Source of the DNA: Leuctra nigra
Taxonomy: Eukaryota > Arthropoda > Insecta > Plecoptera > Leuctridae
Assembly (NCBI GenBank): GCA_934045905.1
Contig: OW203765.1
Span: 29,669,997 to 29,733,996, forward strand
DNA length: 64,000 nt
Direction of reading: 5' to 3'
The notes beneath the pieces were generated by a model. That model was not told where the DNA came from and did no database searches. It saw only the letters and a list, made by a program, of their open reading frames with translations. The translations under genes and the position numbers were made by a program. Positions within the stretch are counted from its first letter, which is position 1, and every line of letters begins with the position of its first letter. This document shows positions 22,383 through 33,989 of this stretch, piece after piece.

Positions 22383-22933
22383 GCGCAAGCCACTTGAGAG
22401 CTCGCATTGGTTTCTTATATGGCCGTTAGTGTGGGAGGAGGGGGGGAAATCTCGTCTTCGCGCGCGAAGTAGTTTCGGTAAAACGCAGAAACATTGCGAT
22501 GAAGTTCGCGTACCGACAAACTTCAAGCGACAAATTTGTTGGCAAAAGAACAAGCTATTTTATCATGTAAATTATTTTTCAATCGGAGTTGTAACTCGGA
22601 CGCAGGAAGAAACGAAACTGCCTCGAGTACCCCGTTTTGTACATTTTTTGTAAAAATCGACCATATAATTTCCAAAATTGGTCAACTTCAATTTTTTTTC
22701 AGATTAACAATATTATGTTGAACATTTCTGTTTTTGTTTGGAGAAAATTGGACCGAAATTGAATGATCTGCAGCAGTTTTAACACTTGCGTCTTTGGCCC
22801 CCCGTTTTGGCTTTCGTGAATTTTTTGGGCATGTTCCGATGGTTTTATTTTGACTTATTTTGAATGGTGGTTACTTTGGACTGTTAGGAACAACATATAA
22901 AAAAATTAGCTTGACATAAGACCGATGAAGCAA
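22383..22933 (-). repeat. 550-bp inverted repeat, right copy
   Basis: Reverse complement of 19341-19888 with few differences (for example ACGCTAACGG versus ACACTAACGG). The palindrome CTTCGCGCGCGAAG recurs at 22456-22469. The two copies could be a dispersed element inserted twice, or the arms of one 3.6-kb foldback. Confidence 0.88.
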
Positions 22934-23049
22934 ACTTCGTTATTTGACGAGATAGCCGTCTGATAATCCTAGACTATGTGTCTAAATCGACAAGATTCTG
23001 TCACAGAGTGATAATCTTGGATAATTACAGACTTACTAGTTTTCAGAAA

Positions 23050-23413
23050 ACTTTATTTGAAGAGTTTTTTAATGGAGTTTTATCAATAACTTCCACCAAT
23101 GTAATTGTTAATAAAATAGGGCTTTGTACGAGTCTTCAGAACAGTTCAGAGAAAATATTTTCAAAGCTTGGAATGGTATATTATTTTTATTGTCTCCTAC
23201 AGACGTTTAGTGCCATATTTTTACTAATTTTCAGGCACTAAACGTCTGTAGGACAAAATAAAAATAATTTACTATTCCAAGATACGAAATTATTTTTATT
23301 GAACTGTTCTGAATACTCGGACAAAGCCTTATTTTAGTAACAATTGCATTGGTAAAAGATATTGAAAAAAAATCGATTATAAACTCTTCAAACTCACTAC
23401 TCAGCCGTCTTAA
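23050..23413. repeat. Hairpin MITE family B, copy 1
   Basis: Near-palindromic unit. The arms meet at about 23200-23253 where CAGACGTTTAGTGCC pairs with GGCACTAAACGTCTG. The right end is CAGCCGTC then TTAA (23410-23413). The left terminus is degraded. Sister copies: 29497-29887 and 49841-50215. Confidence 0.8.
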
Positions 23414-23704
23414 CTGGCGGATAAAACTCAATAGTTAAAATAGTTATGAAATTACAAGATAAAATGACATTGACGACATTTCCATAATGACTGTCGATCA
23501 AGTTTCAGACCCATATTCTGTAAATCATGTGAATCCACGATCAAGAGCTGCTCTTGCGATCGTGTACTGCGATTTGGCCATACTGCCACACTGCAATACT
23601 GCAACTGCCATACTATGTGGTCTCATTACCCACATCATGCTCACAATCATTCAATATCGTCATTATGATTCCGACATCTCACCTCCTTCAATTTATTATA
23701 CAAA

Positions 23705-23870
23705 GGACCGGGTTCGATGCATCTGCCGGTGAGACTGACTGAGGTAGTTCCCTCAGTCAGTCAAGAGAAAATAAAGTCTCCTTAATTATAATCCACCACA
23801 ATTATCTCCTTTCCCCATATCATCATTCTCTTTTAATCATCAACATCCTCATAATCATCCACAAAAGTGA
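23705..23870 (+). repeat. SINE (tRNA-derived head, related family)
   Basis: GGACCGGGTTCGATGCATC contains a B-box-like core. It is followed by GACTGAGGTAGTTCCCTCAG and a TCATCAT/ATCATC-rich tail, as in the tRNA-Glu SINE, but without the GGGAAGGTACC block. Confidence 0.55.
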
Positions 23871-24990
23871 AACATACGAACATAGAACATACGAATAGTT
23901 GTCAAACTTACAAGACTACAGATATTATTTACTCTTCCTTTGGGATATTTCTTCCTAATACTTTGTCATGAAGACGATTCCGACATGGAGTTGAAACTGT
24001 TGTCATTACAAAAGAATCAAACAGGAGAAGTGTTGTAAGCAGAACATGTTTATGTATTCACTTTTCCAACGAAACAAGGGCATTTAAAATATCGTCTAGT
24101 TTACAACCTCTATAATCACATCTTTCCATCATCATAATCATCGAAATGTTTAACTGTAAAATCATGACCTTTCATGGGAGGAATCTCCGAATTTCACTTC
24201 TCTATAGGCAGCGTGTTTAGACAACAGATGGCACTGCAAAAGTACAGACAGAGCCACCTAATCTGTGGGAAGGAAGCTTACCTTTTGGTAAGGCGTCCAA
24301 GTCGCTGCAGTTATATGTTATGTTGCTGCACATATTACGCATTATCAATTCTTAAAATTTACACAAGTTTATCTAATGTTTATTCGCCTACAAAATATTA
24401 ACAACAAAGTGTTCACAATTTCACTGAATCTGATCACAATATTAATTTGCGCGACTAAGTTCTGATTCCGAAATATTTTGAGTACATTTGTTGACATCTG
24501 ATCGGTTGCTAGGTCACGGCCAATGAGAAATAAAACAGTTGACGATCTTCCCACAAATGTTGCTAATTTCTCTCACTCGTGGCGAACACTCGGTGCCTAT
24601 AGAAATCGTTCAAATTTGGCTTATAAATAGATTTTTATGTTCTGCATCATAATATGGCGAGAAAAAGTGGTCAACGTGAACTAATTTCCGAGATCGCTTC
24701 AAAGTTACAGGTTCTTTCTCATTTTAACATTGCGACCATACGGAAAAAGTCATGCTGATATTTTTAAAAGCGTATTTGGCTGCTTTCCCACGTATATAAT
24801 TTTTTGAAAAACAACTATAGCGTGCATAAGATGCAATATTTTATTATAACATTTTTAAATGTATACCTTTGTGGACGTTTTACCGAACTATGAGGGTTTT
24901 TAAGCTTTATTTTCACGTTTTTCCATCTAAAAAGTGAAGTTTTACATGTAAAATTGTGTTGCCATGGTAAAACGGTTTATAGAAATTCCC
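23871..24990. other. No supported gene
   Basis: Possible TATA-like TATAAATAG at 24622-24630 precedes an ATG at 24654 by only about 30 bases, which leaves no room for a normal transcript start. No recognised repeat otherwise. Confidence 0.4.
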
Positions 24991-25254
24991 ACAAATAAGT
25001 GATACGTGATAGAGCCACTTCTGGCAAGATGGCTACTATTAGGTCCACATATTAATTTGTTTGTTTTTACATTTCGTGTTTCCATAAAGCAGTGAAAAAA
25101 CAAAAAACAAATGAAATTGATATTTAGCTATAAATTTACTTTTTTGGCCATAACAAACAACTATATCAAATATTTGTATTTATATTGATAGCCGCCATTT
25201 ACCTAGTACCACAAAATCCACCAGAGGTCAGTTGTGTTCCTTATTTTCTCGAAT
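24991..25254 (+). repeat. MITE family C, copy 1
   Basis: About 264 bp homologous to 26737-27007: ACAAATAAGTGATACGTGAT, GAGCCACTTCTGG, GTTTCCATAAAGCAGTG and ending CTTATTTTCTCGAA. The left terminus has decayed. Confidence 0.75.
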
Positions 25255-26234
25255 TCGAAATTCTTTGGAAATTTGTAGAAATTTCCAGAAGACCGTGCGA
25301 CACAAGCTTAAAATCAAGTCTATTTTACTACCAGTTGAAATAAAATCGTTCGGACTGATTCAACGAAATGCATCACTTCTGCTGGAATTCAACACTCTGT
25401 GCCGATGACGAGTATATTCCACTACTCGAGCTTCGCGAAATGATCGTGATAACATCGAGATGTCATAAAGTTGGAACCGGAGCTAAAGTCTCGGTAGTAT
25501 AAGATGCACTGTTGCCGTCGGTTTTATGTATCAAGTGAAGACGGATACGAAACGAGATATTGACTAGAATCGTCGTTGATTTTATTTTTATGTTTATCTT
25601 TGTTTTTTGTTATTATTTTAGTTGAGAACACGATTTTTACGTAACTTTTATGGTACGGTTGTTATGGTATGTATTTCATATAATATTTATCTCTATGTAA
25701 ATAATACTGGATGAGGAAAGTTTGTTTAGAGTAGAATAATGAATTTCCATACAACAAATGTGATTGTACGCCATCTCTGAACCGATCACACACGTTCGTT
25801 CTATTTGTTTTGATTTTAAATTTTGTTTACGAGACTTGTATGTATAATTCAAATTTTTAACATTATTGAGCTCATTTGTGTCATTAAATTTTCGCTTTGA
25901 AATCTTCCCCTTTACCGGAATAATTGTGCTCAAAATGGGGACATTAATTCATTTCAGGGAGCTTTTCTTGCGTCTAGTTTGGATAAAGTAATTTATATTT
26001 ATAAGTTAGTCATATTTTGCAGCCTCAACAAATAGCTATGTTTCTTATTTTACGCAGTTTTCATAATTTAAATGGTTGTAACGTTATGACATTATTTTAA
26101 GAAATAAATAACAATTTGAAATTATGAACATGAAGTGAAAATAACATGAAACAACCCTATACAATAAAACAATTTGTAAATATACAAATAACTTTGAAAT
26201 TACTAAAGATTATGAGTCAATGACGGTGATGAAA
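25255..26234. other. No supported gene
   Basis: AT-rich; an 85-codon minus ORF (25676-25933) lacks a domain. No recognised repeat. Confidence 0.4.

Positions 26235-26281
<47 letters not shown>
26235..26281. repeat. (ATG)n microsatellite
   Basis: About 15 perfect ATG/GAT units. Confidence 0.95.
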
Positions 26282-26282
<1 letters not shown>

Positions 26283-26505
26283 ATAATTTATTAGAAGTAA
26301 AAAGCTAATATGGACTATAAAATTAGGTATTATTAGGTAAAATTAGGTATGAGATGGTTGGTTGGTTTCTTATTATCAAACACTCAAACCCCACATTCTC
26401 ACCATCTGTTTATAATATACCTCTGTGTTTCCGTCCGAATAATCAAGTTTTTAAAACGGACTTAGAATTTCGCATGCATTTTAATAATTCGCGGGTGTAC
26501 CTTCG

Positions 26506-27203
26506 AGAAATATCTCTTGATAGACTGAAAAATGAAAATGGGTTTCGATGTATCTGATCAAAGTCATATTTTGCATGGTCATTAAGACAAACATTGTCTC
26601 TTATTTTACAAATTTTCGTCCCAATCAGTAAGAACGTACTGAACGTATGAACTTATTGAAATTTTTTATAGCTGTCAGAAATGAAGTATCGATATGAATG
26701 TTTTCCACTGCCAATTGAATTGAATCTGATTTGCTATTCGAACAAATAAGCGATACGTGATGGAGCCACTTCTGGCAGGAAATTTTTAGATGCACTTTTT
26801 TGTTTTGATGTTCGTGTTTCCACAAGGCAGTGGAAAAGGAGAAACAAATGAAATGTAGATTTAGTTACAAGTTTACTTTTTCAGCCGTAACAAACAACTT
26901 AAGCAAATTTTATATAATTTATTTACATAAATAAACCCTTTACAACCGCCATTATCGTAGTACCAAACAATCCACCAGAGGTCAGTCGTGTTCCTTATTT
27001 TCTCGAATAGTATGTGCCATGGTGCTTAGATGCTATTTTCAAGTTTCGATAAAAAGCATATTATACTTTTATGTTGATTGAGTGGATCATATTTCAATTC
27101 AATATGGCTGTAAGTTTCTGTGCTTTGTGTACGTATTTCCGGTTCGAGAATTTGCACATACCCGTGCTCGCTCATCAACGCGTTACACTGAGCGTTTTCC
27201 TAG
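26506..27203 (+). mobile_element. Helentron-like (HINE) element, 3' part
   Basis: Matches the last 400 bases of the full copies at 51701-53020 and 55286-56601, ending in GCTCGCTCATCAACGCGTTA and GAGCGTTTTCCTAG, followed by T. It is split by the MITE at 26737-27007. Confidence 0.75.
26737..27007. repeat. MITE family C, copy 2, nested in the Helentron-like copy
   Basis: 271 bp with imperfect ends TTCGAACAAATAAG (left) and TTCGAGAAAATAAG (right, complement), flanked by TA (26735-26736, 27008-27009). The uninterrupted sequence in sibling copies (TTTGC then TTATGAACCAGGTGCTTAG) shows that only one TA-sized step was present before insertion. Confidence 0.8.
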
Positions 27204-28018
27204 TAGCTGACAGGAGTACCAAGTAAACCGAGCTTAAAGCCCATGGTCACCGTGTTATATTTCATGCACCGATAACTATGCATTGTGCAACACCGATGGG
27301 GCATTAGTACAATCGATCGGTCGCTGATAAACACTGCCAGCGATCGCCGTGCGCGATATCAGAGTGAGACGATAAATAATTGAATGATTAGTGAAGCACT
27401 GATACCGATCTGCAGTACTAATAGTTATATTACCTGGGAAAACGGAATATTAATCAGACGGCGATCGCAACGCACCCAAACGGTGTTTCCACGAAACTAC
27501 TCATCAAATAAACATGGAGGTTGAATGGCGAATCAAAGAAAAATATTGTTGTGAGCTTTAATATTTTATTAGTTTTCCACGAAAGAACTTCGTGAGAAGG
27601 GTTTTTTCATGAATTAAACTATTTTCAATAGATTCTTGGAAAATATAGAACGTTCTGTTTGTTAGCTGTTTTTCTCAATTGGAATCTAATTACTTGAAAA
27701 TCAATATTATCTAGTATAAGTGATCTTGATGTATTCGATTGCTATTTTACTGCATTTTCCACGATGTGTAAATATTATCGTTTCAAAAACATCATTTTAC
27801 TGTTGCGAGCGCATGGCAATGTGTCAATAAATGTAATAATAGTAAAAATATGTATCGTTTTTCTCGTGGAAAAAAACCATGAAGTTTATTGATTATTGAC
27901 GATTTGTTAGCTAAGATCATAATTCTTGATTGTTGACGATGAACTGAAAATGATGGGAAAATGATGGGTATCAAAACCGGGTCTACGGAGTGCATGACAG
28001 CTTTTTGACGCTTACCCA
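27204..28018. other. No gene; CpG-rich patch
   Basis: 27290-27420 is richer in CG steps (CGATCGATCGGTCGC, GCGATCGCC, GTGCGCGATATC) than its surroundings. No ORF or repeat is seen. It could be regulatory, but nothing proves it. Confidence 0.35.
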
Positions 28019-28036
28019 GGGGGGGGGGGGGGGGGG
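28019..28036. repeat. G homopolymer (about 18)
   Basis: Uninterrupted G run. Similar runs occur at 14864-14882, 18413-18427, 59485-59501 and C runs at 57170-57183 and 57331-57350. Confidence 0.9.
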
Positions 28037-28627
28037 CAATGTTATTCTGTATGACACAACGAGGTCCTGCGTTCAATATGTAAACTCCAAAAGAAGGAGA
28101 AAAGCTGCTCTCTCTTTTCCATCTAACTGAACAGTTTTGTTTTGTCTCCGTTTCTTTTAACTCCTCGATACATTTACACGAAACGAATTAAAATAGTTCC
28201 ACTTTCATTCGTTATCTTTCGGCCGGCCCATTGACATTTCCACTTGGACAACAACAACCCCATTCCCCCCACCACGGTCAGCAGTAGAGGTCAAACAAGA
28301 GGTCATATCAGCGAGATCTTCTTCTCCGTCTTTTGGACACGTAGGGACAATAAAACCAGCCACAATTCAGACATCGAACGTAAGCAGAATGTCGAGTAGG
28401 TCGAGAGTCGGGGAGAACGGACGATATCGACGTAAAATAGTAGCAAGCTTGACTATCATTTTAGAGAAGCAGGAAGTAAGTTGAATTAGGGGAGGGGTTT
28501 CCTAGGTTATAAATTGCAAGATATATATTGCGGTATGTTATAAATTGCAGGGGGGAAAAATTCAATAAAGATTGTTTAATTTTTAACTAGACTTGAGATT
28601 GTTGTTTGACTCGTGTGTAAATGATTT

Positions 28628-28668
28628 ATGTCGCAGGTTGGCTCAGGTAAAGTTCTGAACTTTCATTC
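28628..28668 (+). repeat. SINE head relic
   Basis: GTTGGCTCAGGTAAAGTTCT then GAACTTTCATTCCGGATG: the first part resembles a degraded A box and the second an anticodon loop CTTTCA as in tRNA-Glu. Body absent. Confidence 0.35.
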
Positions 28669-28944
28669 CGGATGTATTCAAAATAAGATTTTGATCAAAT
28701 AAGATCAAATGACATGTTGGATCACCGTTAAACATGTTTACACAGAAAAAATCTACGTATTAGAAACACTTTTAGGGACACTGAGTTTTTAAATAAATTA
28801 CTTGTTCTTTCTGTCATTGAAGAAATAACGTAAATAATCTAAACTTTGTAGTAGAATGTTTCCACTGTCTACATGTTCAGTAAATCTGCTAAAAACATCT
28901 CTCGCATTTCGCTTGTAAATCTGCCGGTTAAGATGCAATAGCCG

Positions 28945-29169
28945 TTGGTCCAGACGTCGCTGGCTTCCGGCCAGTGGCGGGGGGAGGGGGACGGGATTGG
29001 TCCCCGCGGGCGCCGCTGGCGTCTGGAGAGCGACGCCGACGCCGCGTACAGGCGTCTGGAGAAATCACGCTCGGACACGGACAACGAGGACGTCGCTCTA
29101 ACTGACCACGCGATTGTGACAGATGGCGAGGGCGATTTGTTCGCTTTAGACCAGTCTTTGTTTACGTGA
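28945..29169 (+). CDS. GC-rich ORF, possible 3' coding exon (unknown protein)
   Basis: A 74-residue open frame starting after a TAG at 28938-28940. There is no ATG at its start, so it would need a splice acceptor (AG candidates at 28938-28940, 28952-28953, 28972-28973). Codons are strikingly G/C-rich at third positions, unlike the surrounding AT-rich DNA. The product has a Gly/Arg-rich start, then RRWRLESDADAAYRRLEKSR and a hydrophilic, acidic SDTDNEDVALTDHAIV. It ends at TGA 29167-29169, close to AGTAAGTAAGTAA, which includes a perfect donor-like GTAAGT. I do not recognise the protein. The opposite strand is also open but gives Ser/Arg-rich text typical of a shadow frame. Confidence 0.33.
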   Translation: MVQTSLASGQWRGEGDGIGPRGRRWRLESDADAAYRRLEKSRSDTDNEDVALTDHAIVTDGEGDLFALDQSLFT

Positions 29170-29496
29170 CAGAGTAAGTAAGTAAAAAAGAAGGTGCCTA
29201 GATTCACTGTAAGGCATGAGTTTAAATTTATTCGTTAATTAGATGTTGAATTCTGTTAATGCACCTGCTACATTTCGTTGTAGTGACCTTACAGCAAATA
29301 TGAAAAGTGGTTTAATCTAAGCAACCGTGCTCTACATTTTACGCTTTTACTACCCTTATATAGTCTAATTTAATTTACATCTATGTTTGCTTAGTGTTAC
29401 TAGGGAAAATAATTGCAGGACTTTACTCCTCTTTTGGCGGTTACACAGTGCCGTTTTGTCAGCCATCTTGGAAGCTAAATAAGCAAATAAGCTTCA

Positions 29497-29887
29497 TTAA
29501 GACGGCTGGGTAGTGAGCGTGGCCTTGAAGAGTCTTTTAATCTATTTTTATCAATATCTTGTACCACTGTTAATATTAATAAAATAAAGCTTTGTACGAG
29601 TTTTCAGAACTGTTCAATGAAAATAATTTCATAGTTTAGAATGGGTTATTAGTTTTATTTCGTCCTACAGACGTTTAGTGCCATATTTTTTACTTATTTT
29701 CAGGCACTAAACGTCTGTAGGACAAAATAAAAATTGTTCACCATTTCAAGCTATGAAATTAATTCCAGTGAACTGTTCTGAAGACGCGTACAAAGCATTA
29801 TTTTATTACAAATTACATTGGTAAAATATATTGATAAAAATCGATTAAAAACTCTTCAAGGTCAAACTTACTACCCAGCCGTCTTAA
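29497..29887. repeat. Hairpin MITE family B, copy 2 (intact ends)
   Basis: TTAA at both edges (29497-29500, 29884-29887). Terminal repeats start GACGGCTGGGTAGTGAG on the left and GACGGCTGGGTAGTAAG on the right (complement). Arms pair along almost the full length, with a loop of about 20 bases near 29690. TTAA duplications are typical of piggyBac-type elements, but the terminal sequence is not a known piggyBac end. Confidence 0.85.
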
Positions 29888-30251
29888 CGATACTTCTGTA
29901 CGTAAATGCGATACATTTTCAATATTTAGGAGTGAGTAACACAACAATGACCGTATACAATTGGCTGGGAATCAGAATGTTTGAGGTTAGGTTTGAGGTT
30001 AGTTCGCGTGAAAGTTTTACGTGTAATTTAATTCTTTCATTGCAATAGTTTCAAACTTTATTATGTAGTGTACTTTCCCTAATAGTATAGCAGTGAACAG
30101 CATTTTATCACGTGAAATGAACATTAACATCACACTTACAATGTATTCATTTACAAATACGTCGTGTAAATACTCTAAGTTAAAAAACGGAATATACTAA
30201 GGATCACAACAATTGAAATCCTCTCCATAACTTAATTGCTTCATTATTTTA
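29888..30251. other. No supported feature
   Basis: AT-rich; the 76-codon ORF at 29818-30048 begins inside the MITE and has no domain. Confidence 0.4.
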
Positions 30252-30500
30252 ATCGTCTTTTTTTTAGACAATAATGAGAAACGTTACGTCTATTGCTTGT
30301 ATTTATTGAAAAAAATATACATTGGATTCGCTTTTTCGCAACAATTAAAAGTCTTCTCCATTATAATAACATTTAATTTGAGCTTTATTATTTTCATCGT
30401 CTTTTTTAAGACATTAATGAGAAACAGTAGTGGATATAGTGTTACGTCTATTGCTTGTACTTATTGAACAAAAAAAATATAATTGGACTATCGCTTCTTC
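30252..30500. repeat. Imperfect direct duplication, about 110 bp units
   Basis: 30252-30345 and 30390-30500 share ATCGTCTTTTTT, AGACA, TAATGAGAAAC, GTTACGTCTATTGCTTGTA, TTATTGAA and ATTGGA, with an extra insert in the second unit. Confidence 0.7.
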
Positions 30501-31164
30501 GTTTTAAACAAATCTTGTTATTACGTCATAATTGTTGTTTTATACAATTGCTATACTTCAAGGCAATAATAATGTGGTATTTTTCTGAAAAACAGCTATC
30601 TTTATTTTGATTCAATAATCCCACCAACTTTCTTTATTCCTGCTTCAGAGCAATTTCGACGCCGAGGTTCATGGCTGAAATTATTATCAGTGTCTGGAGT
30701 AATTCCCTGCAGCGATGCGCTTGCGCAGTAGTGAAACAAGACTGAACTAGGAAGAAGCATTGCGCTCTGCAGGGGTAAGCAACCCGCGATACACCCCTTC
30801 GCAGTAGGCAACCCTCAACACACCCCACAGCAGGTGACAAGCTAATGTGTCTTTTATCACACAAAAACATGCTTTTTTGACACTTATGTCACATTATTTC
30901 TGATAGTGTATAATTGAAGTATGGTATTGTAACGTAGTATACTGTACAGTCACAACAGATAATGTTAAGCAATAGGTTTCTGTGACTGTACATATTGTCT
31001 TGAACATAATCTAAATTAATAAGCTCCATTGGATTGCGTTTAAAAGCTTCAAGTTTTCCAAAGTCAACTTTATGTCAGGTGACCTTGAATTGTTGAGCTT
31101 TCACACAAATATACCTATGAATGGAACCTTTTTATGTGGACTATATTACCCCTCGCTTCAGTCG
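30501..31164. other. No supported gene
   Basis: Overlapping minus ORFs (30602-30870) have no domain. A CG-richer stretch at 30700-30840 repeats GCAGTAG/GCAACCC-like words but no clear unit. Confidence 0.4.
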
Positions 31165-31390
31165 GTAACTCCTAGACTTGATCCCGAAGACATCCCAAGG
31201 TCATCCTGACTGAGTATTTCCTCGGTTTCCCTCAGTTGAGAGTTGAATTCCCTCAGTCGAGGAAGGTTTCACTAACTAACTGAGAGCACATTCCCCTCCA
31301 ATACTTCTTACAATTTCTTTATAATCTCAAAATTATCCTCTCATTATCCGTTGCCTTAGCATTTGCAGACGATATTTTTTATTCTGTGTC
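31165..31390 (+). repeat. SINE copy (related family), degraded
   Basis: CCTGACTGAGTATTTCCTCG, then GGTTTCCCTCAGTTGAGAG, CCCTCAGTCGAGGAAGG and a tail ending TTGCAGACGAT. The Glu-type head is degraded. Confidence 0.5.
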
Positions 31391-32828
31391 AACGAAAAAT
31401 TAAAGTTTCTTATGAGCACAGGAGAACAAAGTTCGAAATAAACAACAGCATCAATTACAATATTCGCTTTATATTTGCATACAGCTGAACATGCTCGATT
31501 TTATAATCTGTTAAGCCGTTTGAACTTCTGACTTTCATTTGATTTGGACATTTCAATTAAATCTGTAAAACAGCACTCGCTATTGTCTGTTATTAAGCTA
31601 TTAACCGATCTAACATTCATTTTTTTTTAAAAAATTACCATATATTACTTTTCCAACATTTCAACTATATTTAAGTATATAAAAATCATAAAATATATTT
31701 TAACTTGCAACTCCTGTCTATAGCGAGGTTTCAATTTATTGCTTTCCCAGAACGATCAAAACTTTAACACAGGAGGTATAGGGAAATCATTTAGTTTTTG
31801 GTTTATTTCTTTTAAAAAAGCACACGTTGGTATTGTTTTCAATTTTTTTTCCTAAAAGAATGTCAAATAGAAATCAGTTAAAAAAAAGAAAAAGTTAAAC
31901 CTCAGTAAAATTCAAAACTCAAAAATAGCATGGAAATCGTCATGATTTTAATGGCCTAGATAAGACTACATGTTAAAAATAGGAATTTAAAACTACAATA
32001 TCTCAAAATCTAGACACGAGAAGTTGTTCATATTTCACAGTATCGTGTAAACAGTGATTATTGATACCTCTGCCGAAAATAAGATCATTTTGAAGATGAG
32101 ACTTAACAGTCGTGCTACCTTAATGTCCAAATTTAACCTTTCGCCTACACAAAAACAATTCAAGCGAAACAAAAACAAGTGAAATCTGACAATATCCCCA
32201 TAGCTAATGTAACAGCTTAAAAGGTTGGCCACCCCTGCCGATTGTGTATGCCATAGCTGCTGTAGATTCCGTTTCATTTCGATAGCTCCTCTTGTTTACA
32301 TAATATTATAACTGAGCTTAACTGGGCTTTGCCGTCGCGGACTAAATGTTCGGGCGTTATTGTAGTAGGGCGTCTCTCCAGAGACAAGGGTCATATTAAT
32401 TTTGAATTAATTTTCCATGCGGGTTGCTGAAAATAATGGAATTGAAGAGAAAAAAAATAAAAAAATATTCACGTATTGAGGTTTTGTGGAAAACGTATTC
32501 CAGTTTTCCTAATTGTTTTGTAACAAGTTTTTGTTTTGTTTGTGTTTAACACGGATTTTGTAAACTTTTGGTAATAAAATTGTGCTACCTAACAATGAAA
32601 TGAATATGGTATTGTGATTTCGATGATCCAGTGTGTACCGATTTCTATTGAATAAAACGCTTCCATTGTTTGATTGGAGGATTTTTTATTTCGATCTGCT
32701 ATTTTCATTAGTGTTTCAATCAAATTTATCAATTGTCAATTTAAAAGAAATGAAATCTAGTCTCAATTTAATTTAAGGTTATTTTAAAACTGTTCTAAAA
32801 AGGCGTTTCAAGTACTTTTTATGAATAA
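31391..32828. other. No supported gene
   Basis: AT-rich, no recognised repeat. An 80-codon minus ORF at 32035-32277 has no domain. Confidence 0.4.
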
Positions 32829-33340
32829 CTAGGAAAACGCTCTGTGTAAAGCGTTGATAAGCGAGCCTTCCTTCGTATTGCATTGGAATTAATATTCGTA
32901 AGAATGTTGTTGCTCTTTAATGACCTTGGAAATAGAGGTAGAAAGTATGTCAAAGGAGCAGTGATAATGGGTTTGAAGTTTCTTTGAAATACTTTGACAA
33001 TATTTCAAAACAAGTATAAAATGTCTATTACCTACGATTGAATTTCTGGACCTAAAATATTGATTTTAATTACAATGCAAATTTTGAAGTTGATCGGTCA
33101 AGCGTTTCCATTTTTAATTTTCAACCAATCACAAGATCTCGTTAAAAAAACTATACCTGTGACCACTCATATGATATTAGTGTGTATGAACATTTTAGAT
33201 TGACTGGTTGAACGGTTTGACCTAGACATTGCCTACAAAACAAATAAACAAACAAACAAACAAACAAACAAACAAACAAACAAACAACAGACACATAGAG
33301 AAAGAGTGAGAAAGAGCAACAAGAATCCCGTAGTATAACG
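32829..33340 (-). mobile_element. Helentron-like (HINE) relative, minus strand
   Basis: Read on the minus strand it ends GCTCGCTTATCAACGCTTTA then CACAGAGCGTTTTCCTAG, followed by T. The 5-bp stem AACGC/GCGTT is kept while the loop differs from the other copies. The body is divergent and contains a (CAAA)n tract. The far boundary is uncertain. Confidence 0.6.
33239..33288. repeat. (CAAA)n microsatellite
   Basis: About 12 CAAA units. Confidence 0.9.
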
Positions 33341-33989
33341 CTCGTAATCTGGCTTAAAGTATTGTAAAAACAATACGTTTTGCTAATGATTATTTGAAAA
33401 TAAATAACATAAAAGCAGAAATACGGCTAATGATACCGGAAAAGGATAATTCTCGACCCAAGAATAATTATGTTATTTTGAATAGCCTCTGGATGATTTT
33501 CATGAATTATAAACATAACTGAATTGGTATCCGTGAACCTATTGATTAATGTGCTCGCATTCATACCAACATTTTAAATGAAATATAATCAAATACACGG
33601 ATATGAACTAGAATCAAATGAAATATTGACCTTTTCCAACATAATCAATTCTAATTGTACATTTTATATGTGTACGTTTTACGAAATCCAGAAATAGCTC
33701 TGGGAATTGTGTTGGTTTTTGATGTGGTTTTGTTGCCACATCAAACAGGAAATGTTGGTTTCAAATATTAGGTAAAAAAGTCTGCAATTCGCGACTGTGA
33801 TTTATGAACAGAGGACAACGGTTGCAAAGAATCATGATTATTGTTAACGAATACAAGGAAAGTTTGAAATAATGCGTTGATGAGCGATATTGGTTTTGTG
33901 GAGCAAAACAGGATCGTCGATCTGAAGATGTTATTGACTATTGTTGACCTATATCATGAAAATAGCAGAAGCTCAATGAGCCTCTTGTC

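Noticed and set aside
19341..22933. Inverted 550-bp repeats as LTRs of a retrotransposon
   Set aside because: LTRs are in direct orientation; these are inverted, and the spacer has no gag or pol.
24654..24755. ATG-initiated frame starting MARKSGQRELISEIASKLQ
   Set aside because: Only 34 codons to the stop, the candidate donor (CAG-GTTCTT) is poor, and the upstream TATA-like site is too close to the ATG.
26318..26352. ATTAGGTA-type repeats suggestive of insect telomere TTAGG
   Set aside because: Only three loose copies with variable spacing; not a telomeric array.
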